A stretch of DNA of 64,000 nt from Kluyvera ascorbata_C (GCF_044197065.1 NZ_JBIQOI010000008.1:1-64000); one strand, 5' to 3'; counted from the first letter of the stretch, positions 40,338 through 49,126 are shown. Numbers and translations are program-made. The notes: a model not told the origin generated them from the letters alone.

Positions 40338-40339
40338 TT

Positions 40340-42769
40340 TTACTGCGCCGCCTCTTCTTGCGTCACGCTCTCAATCGTCAAGCGCACGTCCGAGGTAATC
40401 AGGCTTGCCATCATCTGGTACACCTTCATCGTCTCTTCCGGCTCGGCGTCGCCGCTGTCGCTGATATAGCCTTCATCGCGCAGGGTTAACACCAGTGAAG
40501 AGAACACTGCTTTATCGAAGAACTCCGGCGAGTTGATACCGTGCAGCACCGAGAGGCGCTGAGCCAACGTGCGGCTCTCTTTCTCCAGCGTACTGCGGTT
40601 CATCGACGGGTTGCCGCTCAGCAGCCAGAAAGTGATCGCATAACGCTGCAGCGTCTCGCGCGCACCGGCAGCCAGCAGCTGCAGGGTGCGGGAGTGAGAA
40701 GCGTTGATACGCAGCTTGCCGTCCTGCTCGCAAATCATCTCCTGACGAACCATCTCTGCAATCAGCGTATCGATAACCGCAGGCAGCTCCGCGCGATCCC
40801 AGCGCAAGAACAGCTCGGCTTTTAGCATCGGATACAGCGTATCGATAATGCTCAGCACCTGCTCGCGGGAAATCTCGCGATGCTGAGTCATAATCGACGC
40901 CAGCAGGGAAGGCATGATCAGCATATGCGCGATGTTATTGCGGTAGTAGGTCATCAACACCGCCTGCTCGCGTGGCAGAATGATGATGTCGCCGATGGTG
41001 TCCTTCTCGACTTCGAACTTATTCATCTGCAGCGCGTGATCGATAAGCTCGCTGGCAGAGGCGGTCGGTGCCGTTGCATCCGGCGCATACGGTGCGTTAC
41101 GCAGCAGCGCCAGATAGCAATCCAGTTGCTGAGTCAGTTGCTCGCGGGTCAGCGAACGCTGACGCGAAGCCAGCAGCGCGGTACAGCACAGGTTCATGGC
41201 ATTCGCTGCGCCTGCGTTGTTGATACGCACCATCAGTTCGGCCGCCATTTTGTTAACGGTCGGCGTCAGCCAGGCGGGGCGCACGGCTTCGATCGGGTCG
41301 ATAGACTCGCGCCACTCCGGCACATGGTGGTTCAGGTAGGTCATCAGCGGCATCGGTTCGCCGAAGTTGACGTAGCCCTGGCCCAGATTACGTAGCTTGC
41401 TCAAGCCGCGCAGCATCTGCGGCAGGCTCTCTTTCTCTTTGGTCGCGCCGCGCAGCTCTTTGGCGTAGGTCCCCACTTCCATCACGTGCTCGTAGCCAAT
41501 GTAAATCGGCACTAACGTGATAGGACGGGAGCCGCCGCGCAGCATCGCCTGAATGGTCATCGACAGGGTGCCGGTTTTCGGGTCCAGCAGACGACCGGTA
41601 CGGGAGCGCCCGCCTTCCACAAAGTACTCAACGGAGTAACCGCGGCTGAACAGCTCGCCGAGGTATTCGCGGAACACGGTGGAGTAGAGCTTATTGCCCT
41701 TAAAGGTACGGCGAATAAAGAACGCGCCCAGGCGACGGAAAATCGGGCCCGCTGGCCAGAAGTTCAGGTTGATACCGGCAGCGATATGCGGCGGCACCAG
41801 CCCCTGATGATAGAGCACGTAAGAGAGCAGCAGGTAGTCCATGTGGCTGCGGTGACACGGCACATAGACGATTTCATGCCCGTCGTGCGCCAGCTGGCGT
41901 ACGCGCTCGGCGTTGTTCACGTTAATGCCCTGGTACAGACGGTTCCAGGTAAAGCTGAGGATGCGGTCGGTCAGACGAATCATCTCGTAGGAGAAGTTCG
42001 CCGCGATCTCTTCCATCAGCGCAATAGCGTTCTGCTGGGCTTTCTCGTGGGAAATTTTCTTGCTGCGCGCTTCGTCTTCTACCGCTTTAGCGATAGCTTT
42101 TGACGCCAGCAGCTTCTTGAACAGGTCATGACGAGCAGGTAGACGTGGGCCGACCGCCGCCAGACGCTGACGAGCAAAGTGCATACGCGCGACGCGAGCC
42201 AGTTTCTGCGCGATCGTTTTATCGGTACCGTGTTCGTCAGCCATGCGGCGCAGGGAGACGGACGGCGAGAAACGCACAAAGCTGTCGCGACCGAGCCAGG
42301 AGACGGCGAAGAACTTCTGGAAGCCGTTCAGCATACGCAGCGGTGGGTTCACTTCGCCTTTCTCGCGACCCGGCGAACGACCAAACATCACCGACACTGG
42401 CACCATTTGCACATCCAGTTCTGGATTGCTGCGGTGCAGATCGAGGTAGTCGTGGAACAGTTTGATCGACTCTTCTTTCGGCGTGTAGTAGGTGAACACG
42501 CGCGGGCCGCCGTGGATAAAGACGTAGCGCGGCAGTAGCGTACCGTCGATTTCCAAGGGTTCAAGCGGGTCGGGTAAATCGTGCGCCAGGCACTGAGCGC
42601 GCAGCGTCAGCAAGTCAGCCTTAGAGTTATAAGGCAGGACGTACATAATAGGGCGCGACGTATCAAGCCCCAATTCCTGGGCAGGTTGTGCCGGAATAGA
42701 CTTGCTCTTTACCAGAACACTTAATGGTAAATTCAGTAATTTGTAGTAAATTCGTGGCCAGCCGGACAT
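40340..42769 (-). CDS. plsB: Glycerol-3-phosphate 1-O-acyltransferase PlsB
   Basis: PlsB puts the first acyl chain on glycerol 3-phosphate at the inner membrane. The 809 residues are close to the 807 of E. coli. The acyltransferase motif HX4D is CHRSHMDYLL near residue 306, followed by GRSRTGRLLDPKTG and the VPIYIGYE block. The C-terminal half is variable relative to E. coli. It is divergent from dgkA, which also serves lipid turnover. Confidence 0.97.
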   Translation of the reverse strand: MSGWPRIYYKLLNLPLSVLVKSKSIPAQPAQELGLDTSRPIMYVLPYNSKADLLTLRAQCLAHDLPDPLEPLEIDGTLLPRYVFIHGGPRVFTYYTPKEESIKLFHDYLDLHRSNPELDVQMVPVSVMFGRSPGREKGEVNPPLRMLNGFQKFFAVSWLGRDSFVRFSPSVSLRRMADEHGTDKTIAQKLARVARMHFARQRLAAVGPRLPARHDLFKKLLASKAIAKAVEDEARSKKISHEKAQQNAIALMEEIAANFSYEMIRLTDRILSFTWNRLYQGINVNNAERVRQLAHDGHEIVYVPCHRSHMDYLLLSYVLYHQGLVPPHIAAGINLNFWPAGPIFRRLGAFFIRRTFKGNKLYSTVFREYLGELFSRGYSVEYFVEGGRSRTGRLLDPKTGTLSMTIQAMLRGGSRPITLVPIYIGYEHVMEVGTYAKELRGATKEKESLPQMLRGLSKLRNLGQGYVNFGEPMPLMTYLNHHVPEWRESIDPIEAVRPAWLTPTVNKMAAELMVRINNAGAANAMNLCCTALLASRQRSLTREQLTQQLDCYLALLRNAPYAPDATAPTASASELIDHALQMNKFEVEKDTIGDIIILPREQAVLMTYYRNNIAHMLIMPSLLASIMTQHREISREQVLSIIDTLYPMLKAELFLRWDRAELPAVIDTLIAEMVRQEMICEQDGKLRINASHSRTLQLLAAGARETLQRYAITFWLLSGNPSMNRSTLEKESRTLAQRLSVLHGINSPEFFDKAVFSSLVLTLRDEGYISDSGDAEPEETMKVYQMMASLITSDVRLTIESVTQEEAAQ

Positions 42770-42897
42770 AAACGATGTAAAGCCTCTGGTTAATCATGCA
42801 AATGCGCGGCAAGAATATCAGAAAGTCGGTGAAATTTCTGTTCTACCGCCTCATAACACGCATTGTCATTGACGTAAAAACGAAAAAGGTTCTTGAG

Positions 42898-43266
42898 ATG
42901 GCCAATAATACCACTGGGATTACCCGAATCATCAAAGCTGCGGGCTATTCCTGGAAAGGATTCCGCGCGGCGTGGATCAATGAAGCGGCATTCCGCCAGG
43001 AAGGGGTAGCCTCTGTTATCGCGATTATTATCGCTTGCTGGCTGGATGTCGATGCCATCACCCGTGTCCTGCTTATCGGATCGGTCCTTTTGGTGATGAT
43101 AGTGGAAATTCTCAATAGTGCACTGGAAGCGGTGGTTGACCGCATCGGTTCCGAGTATCACGAGCTGTCTGGCCGAGCAAAAGACATGGGTTCGGCGGCG
43201 GTGCTGCTGTCCATTTTCGTGGCGGTGATCACCTGGGCCATCTTACTGTGGGCTCATTTTCACTAA
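42898..43266 (+). CDS. dgkA: Diacylglycerol kinase DgkA
   Basis: DgkA phosphorylates diacylglycerol produced by membrane-derived oligosaccharide synthesis. The 122 residues equal E. coli and have three helices. The catalytic stretch VEILNSALEAVVDRIG with Glu, Asn and Asp is intact. I choose ATG 42898 (MANNTTGITRI); the frame extends upstream to 42796 without support. Confidence 0.96.
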   Translation: MANNTTGITRIIKAAGYSWKGFRAAWINEAAFRQEGVASVIAIIIACWLDVDAITRVLLIGSVLLVMIVEILNSALEAVVDRIGSEYHELSGRAKDMGSAAVLLSIFVAVITWAILLWAHFH

Positions 43267-43320
43267 ACCTGCGAAAACTGCCTGATTTCGTGAGTTTTAC
43301 GGTTCCAAAATAGCCAGTAG

Positions 43321-43357
43321 CTGTATATACTCACAGCATAACTGTATATACACCCAG
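43321..43357. promoter_or_regulatory. Two LexA (SOS) boxes upstream of lexA
   Basis: CTGTATATACTCACAG at 43321-43336 and CTGTATATACACCCAG at 43342-43357 both fit CTG-N10-CAG. This tandem arrangement is how E. coli lexA represses itself. Confidence 0.95.
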
Positions 43358-43365
43358 GGGGCGGA

Positions 43366-43974
43366 ATGAAAGCGTTAACGACCAGGCAGCAAGAGGTGTT
43401 TGATCTCATCCGGGATCACATCAGCCAAACGGGCATGCCGCCAACGCGTGCGGAAATTGCTCAACGCTTGGGGTTCCGTTCCCCAAACGCAGCTGAAGAG
43501 CACCTGAAAGCGCTGGCGCGTAAAGGCGTGCTTGAGATTGTCTCAGGCGCTTCTCGCGGTATCCGCCTGCTGGTGGAAGAAGAAGAGGGCCTGCCGCTGG
43601 TGGGCCGCGTCGCGGCGGGTGAACCGCTGCTGGCGCAGCAGCACATCGAAGGTCACTATCAGGTTGACCCTTCTTTGTTTAAGCCAAGCGCGGATTTCCT
43701 GCTGCGTGTCAGCGGTATGTCGATGAAAGACATCGGTATTATGGATGGCGACCTGCTTGCCGTACATAAAACCCAGGACGTGCGTAACGGCCAGGTTGTC
43801 GTGGCGCGCATCGATGAAGAAGTGACGGTAAAACGCCTGAAAAAACAAGGTAACGTCGTCGAACTGCTACCAGAAAACAGCGAATTTAAGCCTATCGTGG
43901 TCGACCTGCGTCAGCAGAATTTTTCCATCGAAGGGCTGGCCGTTGGCGTTATCCGCAACGGCGAATGGCTGTAA
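43366..43974 (+). CDS. lexA: SOS repressor LexA
   Basis: LexA represses the SOS regulon and cleaves itself when RecA filaments form. The 202 residues equal E. coli. The winged helix is at residues 1-65 (PPTRAEIAQRLGFRSPNAAEE), the cleavage site Ala-Gly is in VAAGEPL near residue 84, the catalytic Ser in GMSMKDIG and Lys in TVKRLKKQ. GGGGGCGG precedes the ATG. dinF lies 68 bases downstream behind a hairpin. Confidence 0.98.
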   Translation: MKALTTRQQEVFDLIRDHISQTGMPPTRAEIAQRLGFRSPNAAEEHLKALARKGVLEIVSGASRGIRLLVEEEEGLPLVGRVAAGEPLLAQQHIEGHYQVDPSLFKPSADFLLRVSGMSMKDIGIMDGDLLAVHKTQDVRNGQVVVARIDEEVTVKRLKKQGNVVELLPENSEFKPIVVDLRQQNFSIEGLAVGVIRNGEWL

Positions 43975-43992
43975 CTCTCCCCTGATTCACAT

Positions 43993-44025
43993 GGCTGCGA
44001 TACTTCCGCTATCGCAGCCTTTTTT
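43993..44025 (+). terminator. Hairpin between lexA and dinF
   Basis: The stem GGCTGCGATA / TATCGCAGCC is followed by six T. It should end most lexA transcripts, with read-through serving dinF. Confidence 0.8.
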
Positions 44026-44042
44026 CGTTTTGGTCGATACTC

Positions 44043-45362
44043 ATGCCGCTACTTACTCACGCCGATAAGGCGCTGTGGCGCCTTGCGCTACCGATGATCT
44101 TCTCCAACATCACCGTGCCTCTGCTGGGCCTGGTCGATACCGCCGTTATCGGCCACCTCGATAGTCCTGTTTATCTCGGCGGCGTCGCCATTGGCGCAAC
44201 GGCAACCAGCTTCCTGTTTATGCTGCTGCTGTTCCTGCGGATGAGTACTACCGGGCTCACGGCACAGGCGTTCGGCGCGAAAAATCCGCAGGCGCTGGCC
44301 CGTGCACTGGTGCAACCGCTGATGCTGGCACTCGGTGCCGGGCTACTGATTATTCTTTTCAAAACGCCGCTGATAAATCTGGCGCTCTCCATCGTTGGCG
44401 GCAGCGGCGAGGTGCTGGAGCAGGCCCGGCGCTTCCTCGCTATCCGTTGGCTTAGCGCACCTGCCGCATTGGCGAACCTGGTGTTGCTTGGCTGGCTGCT
44501 GGGCGTGCAGTACGCGCGGGCTCCGGTCGTACTGCTGGTCGTCGGCAACGTGCTGAATATCGTGCTCGACCTGTGGCTGGTGATGGGGTTGCACATGAAC
44601 GTGCAGGGCGCTGCGCTGGCAACGGCGATTGCTGAATACGCCACGCTGCTGGTCGGGCTAGGAATGGCGCGTAAGGTGCTGGTGATGCGCGGGATCCCGT
44701 GGGCGATGCTGAAAACAGCCTGGCAGGGCGATTTTCGCCGCCTGCTGGCGCTCAACCGCGACATCATGCTGCGCTCGCTGCTGCTCCAGCTCTGCTTTGG
44801 CGCAGTGACCGTCTTCGGCGCGCGGCTGGGCAGCGAAGTCGTGGCGGTGAACGCGGTGCTGATGACCATGCTGACCTTCACGGCCTACGCGCTGGACGGT
44901 TTTGCCTACGCGGTAGAAGCGCATTCCGGGCAGGCCTATGGCGCGCGTGACGGCAGCAAACTGTTGGAAGTCTGGCGTGCTGCATGCCGTCAGGCGGGCG
45001 TGGTGGCGCTGGCGTTTGCCCTGATTTACGCCCTTCTGGGCGAGCATATTGTGGCGCTGCTGACGTCGCTGCCTGAACTGCGGCAGCTTGCCGACCGCTA
45101 CGTGCTGTGGCAAGCGGTGCTGCCGGTTATCGGCGTGTGGTGTTATCTGCTCGACGGCATGTTTATCGGTGCCACCCGCGGTGCGGAGATGCGTAACAGC
45201 ATGGCGGTGGCCGCTGCCGGGTTTGCGCTTACCATGCTGGCGCTACCGCTGCTTGGCAATCATGGGCTGTGGCTGGCGCTTGCCGTATTCCTTGCGCTGC
45301 GCGGGCTGGCGCTGGCCGTTATCTGGCGTCGTCACTGGAAAAACAACAGCTGGTTTGCCTGA
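44043..45362 (+). CDS. dinF: MATE-family efflux protein DinF
   Basis: DinF is an inner-membrane MATE transporter induced in the SOS response together with lexA. The 439 residues form twelve helices, starting LALPMIFSNITVPLLGLVDT. The DinF-subfamily motif is seen in LDGFAYAVEAHSGQAYGA. Export of oxidised or toxic compounds has been suggested in E. coli; the substrate cannot be read from sequence. Confidence 0.93.
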   Translation: MPLLTHADKALWRLALPMIFSNITVPLLGLVDTAVIGHLDSPVYLGGVAIGATATSFLFMLLLFLRMSTTGLTAQAFGAKNPQALARALVQPLMLALGAGLLIILFKTPLINLALSIVGGSGEVLEQARRFLAIRWLSAPAALANLVLLGWLLGVQYARAPVVLLVVGNVLNIVLDLWLVMGLHMNVQGAALATAIAEYATLLVGLGMARKVLVMRGIPWAMLKTAWQGDFRRLLALNRDIMLRSLLLQLCFGAVTVFGARLGSEVVAVNAVLMTMLTFTAYALDGFAYAVEAHSGQAYGARDGSKLLEVWRAACRQAGVVALAFALIYALLGEHIVALLTSLPELRQLADRYVLWQAVLPVIGVWCYLLDGMFIGATRGAEMRNSMAVAAAGFALTMLALPLLGNHGLWLALAVFLALRGLALAVIWRRHWKNNSWFA

Positions 45363-45498
45363 CGGTATGGTTAAAGATTCCGAATAATGAAACGGCACCA
45401 GAATGACTGACTACAATTAACCTCAAGCTTAGCGAAAAAGATGTCTTTCCTGAAACATGCTTTTCGCTATTCACTCACTGACGAACGAGGATTCAATG

Positions 45499-45708
45499 AT
45501 GAATAAAGACGAAGTCGGCGGTAACTGGAAACAGGTTAAAGGTAAAGTGAAAGAGCAATGGGGCAAGCTGACCGATGATGATATGACGGTGATCGAAGGT
45601 AAACGCGATCAGCTGGTCGGTAAAATTCAGGAACGCTACGGCTACGCGAAAGATCAGGCCGAAAAAGAGGTGGATAGCTGGGATAAACGCCACAACCACC
45701 ACTGGTAA
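45499..45708 (+). CDS. yjbJ: CsbD-family stress protein YjbJ
   Basis: The 69-residue hydrophilic protein matches E. coli YjbJ (GGNWKQVKGKVKEQWGKLTD), an abundant CsbD-family protein induced in stationary phase and osmotic stress. ATG 45499 gives the E. coli start; ATG 45496 just before it is possible. ACGAGG lies upstream. The molecular role is not known. Confidence 0.94.
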   Translation: MNKDEVGGNWKQVKGKVKEQWGKLTDDDMTVIEGKRDQLVGKIQERYGYAKDQAEKEVDSWDKRHNHHW

Positions 45709-45762
45709 TAACGTCCTCCTGCCCGTGCGTACAAGGAAGTACGCTCCCTCTGTTAGTGCCCG

Positions 45763-46278
45763 CTAGCGGGATTTCTTTTTAATCTGAATGGTATGGTCGT
45801 GATGGCAGTGTTCGTGAGCGCTGCACGCTTCCACTTCTACGCAGGCCGAGCACAGGCCGTGCGCTTCAATCACGTTATGACGCAGAGCGAAGCCCATTTT
45901 GGCCGCCAGCGCGTGCATAATGTCTTCTACCCCTTCCGCACATTCTTCTTTCACCACGCCGCAGCGATCGCAGATAAACATCGCGGAGGTGTGCGTTGGT
46001 TGATCGAACAGGTGACAGAGCACGTAGCTGTTAGCCGATTCCACCTTATGCACGAAGCCTTGTTCCAGCAAAAACTCCAGCGCGCGATAGACGGTTGGCG
46101 GCTTAGCCTGCGGCTCTTTGACGCGCAGCAGGTCGAGCAAATCGTAGGCGCTAATCGCCCCTTCTTGCAGGCTCATCAGGCGCAATACTTCCAGACGTTG
46201 CGGAGTCAGGCGCACGCCGCGTTGCGCGCACAGCTTTTCAGCCTGCGCTAACAGTTCTTGCGTAGTGGTCTTATCCAT
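45763..46278 (-). CDS. zur: Zinc uptake regulator Zur
   Basis: Zur is a Fur-family repressor that binds zinc and silences uptake genes. The 171 residues equal E. coli. The winged helix covers RLTPQRLEVLRLMSLQEGAI. Structural zinc cysteines are CDRCGV near residue 103 and CSACVEVEAC near residue 143; the regulatory site has HTSAMFI. The His-rich C-terminus HEHCHHDH is typical. Confidence 0.96.
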   Translation of the reverse strand: MDKTTTQELLAQAEKLCAQRGVRLTPQRLEVLRLMSLQEGAISAYDLLDLLRVKEPQAKPPTVYRALEFLLEQGFVHKVESANSYVLCHLFDQPTHTSAMFICDRCGVVKEECAEGVEDIMHALAAKMGFALRHNVIEAHGLCSACVEVEACSAHEHCHHDHTIQIKKKSR

Positions 46279-46350
46279 TGGCGTCCTCGGGTTACGGGTG
46301 AAACAAACTCATACTTTACCATGTTATGCCGGAAACACCGAGTTTCCACA

Positions 46351-46380
46351 GGTGTGCTATAGGTGTGTTATAGCAGGTGT
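46351..46380. promoter_or_regulatory. Inverted and direct repeat between zur and the cupin gene
   Basis: GCTATA and TATAGC form a perfect inverted repeat with a 7-base spacer (46356-46374). The same stretch is an 11-bp direct repeat, GGTGTGCTATA then GGTGTGTTATA. It sits about 22 bases before the cupin start and 70 bases from zur. Confidence 0.5.
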
Positions 46381-46401
46381 ACTTCACACTCAGGATGAAA
46401 A

Positions 46402-46893
46402 ATGATGAAAAGACCCGATTGCATTCGCCATTGGCATGATGTTGAAGGACCGGATGACTCGACTTACCCCGATAGCAACGAGCTTTTTGCCATCGGCGCG
46501 CCGCTGGCCCGCGCGCTGGGGCTGCGGCATCTCGGAATTCACCACGAACGGCTGCCGCCAGGCCGTCGCACTTCTTACCCACATGCGGAGAGTGACGAAG
46601 AGGAGTTTATCTACGTGCTGGAGGGCTACCCGCAGGCGTGGATCAACGGCTATCTGTGGAAGCTTCAGCCGGGGGATAGCGTCGGTTTCCCTGCCGGAAC
46701 CGGTGTGTGTCATACCTTTATCAACAACACTTCCGAAGAGGTTCGGCTGCTGGTGGTGGGTGAGGCGAACAAAAAACACAACCGCATCTATTATCCGCTA
46801 AACGCCTCGTATGCCGTGACGCGTGAGGATCGCTGGGTCGATCACCCGCCGCAGTTTTTTGGCCCTCACGATGGAAAACCTGGGCGAAATTAG
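46402..46893 (+). CDS. Cupin-domain protein
   Basis: The 163-residue protein has a single cupin barrel: PGRRTSYPHAESDEEEFIYVLEG holds the His and Glu metal ligands (cupin motif 1), and PAGTGVCHTFINN holds the second His (motif 2). Metal binding is likely, but the substrate or ligand is unknown. AGGA lies 6 bases upstream of the ATG; a second ATG follows at once. It is divergent from zur; any link to zinc is only by position. E. coli K-12 has yjbL and yjbM here instead. Confidence 0.8.
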   Translation: MMKRPDCIRHWHDVEGPDDSTYPDSNELFAIGAPLARALGLRHLGIHHERLPPGRRTSYPHAESDEEEFIYVLEGYPQAWINGYLWKLQPGDSVGFPAGTGVCHTFINNTSEEVRLLVVGEANKKHNRIYYPLNASYAVTREDRWVDHPPQFFGPHDGKPGRN

Positions 46894-47003
46894 CATCTTC
46901 TTCTATAAAGATTAGGGTGCTTATTAAAAATAACGATAACCATAAAAATTTCAGTTAGGGGAACACACTACTTTTTTTCCCGCTATTCACAGCAACAGTT
47001 CGT

Positions 47004-47029
47004 CTCCATCCAGGCGATAACGGATGGAG
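47004..47029. other. Hairpin in the cupin / TraF-like gap
   Basis: CTCCATCC and GGATGGAG form a perfect 8-bp stem around a 10-base loop, 36 bases before the next start codon. The T-rich stretch after it is interrupted, so it may be a weak terminator or a leader hairpin. Confidence 0.5.
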
Positions 47030-47064
47030 GGTTGTTTCATTATCGACAATAAGACGAGCAAACT

Positions 47065-48279
47065 GTGAATAAAAAAGACAAATTTTCACTAATGGGGGTC
47101 GCTGTCTCCTTTTTCGTGGCGGGACAGGCAGGGGCGGCAAATAGCTGGACAGAGGCGCGCAACGACGCGATGGGCGGCACGGGGGTTGCCTCTGCAAACT
47201 ACGGTAGCGGCGTACTCATTAACCCGGCACTGCTGGCAAAGGCCAAACCGGACGATGATATTACGCTTATCGTGCCCACTATCGGTGCGCAGATTTCTGA
47301 TAAGGACGATCTGCGCAGTAAAATTGATGATATCAGCGACGAAATAGACAACTACCGGCAGGTGCTAAGCACGATTAATCTTAGCCAGATTTCAGCGGCG
47401 GCGGGCGATCTGGCGAATCAACTCTCCTCGCTGAAAGGAAAAACCGCGAACGGGAAAGCCGGTGCTGGGCTGGCAGTCAGCGTCCCCAATGATACGCTGA
47501 ACGTGGCTTTTGTGGCGAAAGCGAATGCAAGGGCGCGGGTTAGTTCGTATATCGATCAAGGGGATATTGATCTTCTGCGCAGTATTCAGTCGAATCCTCT
47601 TAATGCGGCCACTGCGAACCCCCAGGATCTCAAGTCGAAAGGATATGGCCGTGCGGCGATCGTCTCCGACTACGGCGTGGCGATTGCCCGCCAGTTTGAC
47701 ATCGGCGGCGTGCCGGTGTCGCTGGGCATTACGCCAAAGCTGCAGCAAACCTGGCTCTATAACTACACCACCTCCATCTACAACTTCAGCAGCGACGACA
47801 TCAACAGCAGCCGTTACCGCAACGACGACACCGGCTTTAACGTTGACGCCGGTCTGGCCGCTGATTTTGGCGATAACTGGACGGTGGGTCTGAGCGGACA
47901 AAACCTATTCTCTCGCGACATCGACACCAAAGAGGTCGATGGCGTGCGCGATACCTACCAGATTCGCCCATTGGTCACCGCTGGGGTCGCCTGGCACACG
48001 GATATGTTGACCCTCAGCGCCGATGGCGATCTCACTGAAACCAAAGGCTTTAAAAGCGAAGACACCTCGCAGTACGTTGGCGTGGGTGCCGAAGTGCGGC
48101 CGCTCGACTGGCTGGCGGTGCGCGCGGGCTATCGTGCAGATGTGAAAAATAACGACAGCAACGTCTTCACAGGCGGGGTTGGCTTTGCGCCGTTCAACCG
48201 TGTCCATGTCGATCTGATGGGGCTGTACGGCGAAAACCAAACCTGGGGGGCAGGGGCGCAGCTGAGCGTCACGTTCTAA
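47065..48279 (+). CDS. TraF-like outer-membrane beta-barrel protein
   Basis: The 404-residue protein has a signal peptide (cleavage near QAGAA|NSW) and resembles the family named for F-plasmid TraF (TraF_2), which includes many chromosomal members. After SWTEARNDAMGGTGVASANY, a pattern also seen in FadL-like barrels, there is a charged helical stretch (about residues 90-130), then amphipathic strands to the C-terminal LSVTF, a typical outer-membrane ending. The start is GTG at 47065 with a weak ribosome site. No other transfer gene is near, so conjugation is unlikely. Confidence 0.75.
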   Translation: MNKKDKFSLMGVAVSFFVAGQAGAANSWTEARNDAMGGTGVASANYGSGVLINPALLAKAKPDDDITLIVPTIGAQISDKDDLRSKIDDISDEIDNYRQVLSTINLSQISAAAGDLANQLSSLKGKTANGKAGAGLAVSVPNDTLNVAFVAKANARARVSSYIDQGDIDLLRSIQSNPLNAATANPQDLKSKGYGRAAIVSDYGVAIARQFDIGGVPVSLGITPKLQQTWLYNYTTSIYNFSSDDINSSRYRNDDTGFNVDAGLAADFGDNWTVGLSGQNLFSRDIDTKEVDGVRDTYQIRPLVTAGVAWHTDMLTLSADGDLTETKGFKSEDTSQYVGVGAEVRPLDWLAVRAGYRADVKNNDSNVFTGGVGFAPFNRVHVDLMGLYGENQTWGAGAQLSVTF

Positions 48280-48291
48280 CTTAGCTCCCTT

Positions 48292-48371
48292 CCCGGAGTC
48301 GGTGCTGCGCACCTCGTCCGGGCTACAGGCCATACGACCCTGTAGCCCGGCCAAGCGAAGCGCCGCCGGGA
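48292..48371. repeat. REP-like repeat pair between the TraF-like gene and hicB
   Basis: CCCGGAGTCGGTGCTGCGCA with TCCGGGCTACAG, then TGTAGCCCGGCCAAGCGAAG with CGCCGCCGGG, form two palindromic units. Confidence 0.75.
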
Positions 48372-48385
48372 TCTCTCCACTCTTG

Positions 48386-48721
48386 CTAGCCGTGAGCGGC
48401 TCTGGAAAGCGTATCGTTAATCCACTGATTGACGCTTTTCCCCGAAACCTCCGCCGCAACGTTGATGGCAGAGTGAACTTCAGGAGAAATACGCAGGCTA
48501 ATTTTGCCGCTTGCTGGCCGCAGTGGTTCTCGCCCTTGCTCGGTACAGTAGACAATATAATCGTCAACGGCTTCTTCGAACGCTGTACGAAGATCCGTAA
48601 CGTTATCGGCGTGAAAGCCAATCACGTCCCTGATGCCTGCCACTCGCCCGATAAAGCATAAATCTTCGTCGCTGTAATCAATCTTTGCGGCATAGCCTTT
48701 GTACGTCATGGTATTCATCAT
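48386..48721 (-). CDS. hicB: HicB-family antitoxin
   Basis: The 111-residue protein has an N-terminal HicB fold (YKGYAAKIDYSDEDLCFIGR) and a C-terminal ribbon-helix-helix (KISLRISPEVHSAINVAAEV). It should neutralise HicA and repress the operon. Its ATG overlaps the hicA stop by four bases (ATGA), so the order is toxin first, as usual for hicAB. Confidence 0.88.
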   Translation of the reverse strand: MMNTMTYKGYAAKIDYSDEDLCFIGRVAGIRDVIGFHADNVTDLRTAFEEAVDDYIVYCTEQGREPLRPASGKISLRISPEVHSAINVAAEVSGKSVNQWINDTLSRAAHG

Positions 48722-48981
48722 GGAGTTACTCCTACTGCGATAAGAAATGCCATTGCATCACGAACCTGGTAAACCTTTGCCTCTTTATCAGGGTGGGGAC
48801 GGTGGAAAGAAGCCACAATATGATTGATTTCGAACCGTACCCGGGAGCCGTTTCCTTCCGATACTTTTGCACCTAGCGCTACAAGCAGAGACTCAATTTT
48901 TCGCCATTCCAGAGTGGCTGGAGTGGGTAATGAAAATATCAGCCGCAGTGTTTTCTGGTGTCTGGCGTTTAATGACTTCAT
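48718..48981 (-). CDS. hicA: HicA-family mRNA interferase toxin
   Basis: The 87-residue protein resembles the longer HicA variants. The double-stranded-RNA-binding-like fold is seen in LEWRKIESLLVALGAKVSEG and in VRFEINHIVASFHRPHPDKE, where the His in FHRPHP is the likely active-site residue. It is somewhat longer than E. coli HicA at the N-terminus. A strong palindrome lies 48 bases upstream and is the likely HicB operator. The pair stands next to dusA, a known island hotspot. Confidence 0.87.
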   Translation of the reverse strand: MKSLNARHQKTLRLIFSLPTPATLEWRKIESLLVALGAKVSEGNGSRVRFEINHIVASFHRPHPDKEAKVYQVRDAMAFLIAVGVTP

Positions 48982-49028
48982 TTATGCTTCCATTCCGTTG
49001 TGTATTGCATCCGCCAAAGTCCACTTGA

Positions 49029-49049
49029 TGATATCATTTTATGATATCA
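49029..49049. promoter_or_regulatory. Palindrome upstream of hicAB, likely HicB operator
   Basis: TGATATCAT and ATGATATCA form a perfect 9-bp inverted repeat around TTT. It overlaps the expected -10/-35 region of hicA on the minus strand, as an autoregulatory operator would. Confidence 0.65.
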
Positions 49050-49082
49050 CATCAAGGCGAATCGTATCCGATTGCGGCCTGT

Positions 49083-49090
49083 GCTATAGT
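49083..49090 (+). promoter_or_regulatory. Possible dusA extended -10 promoter
   Basis: TGCTATAGT fits an extended -10 element (TGN-TATAAT) 37 bases upstream of the chosen dusA start. No good -35 hexamer lies at the right distance. Confidence 0.4.
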
Positions 49091-49126
49091 AGCGCCCCCA
49101 ATTCACCAGGTGCTCAAAATCTCGCC

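Noticed and set aside
47065..48279. TraF-like gene as evidence for a conjugative element
   Set aside because: No other transfer, relaxase or plasmid gene is near, and chromosomal members of this family are common.
48824..49126. Long N-terminal extension of dusA
   Set aside because: The extra 101 codons run antisense through hicA and its operator, lack family likeness and lack a ribosome site.
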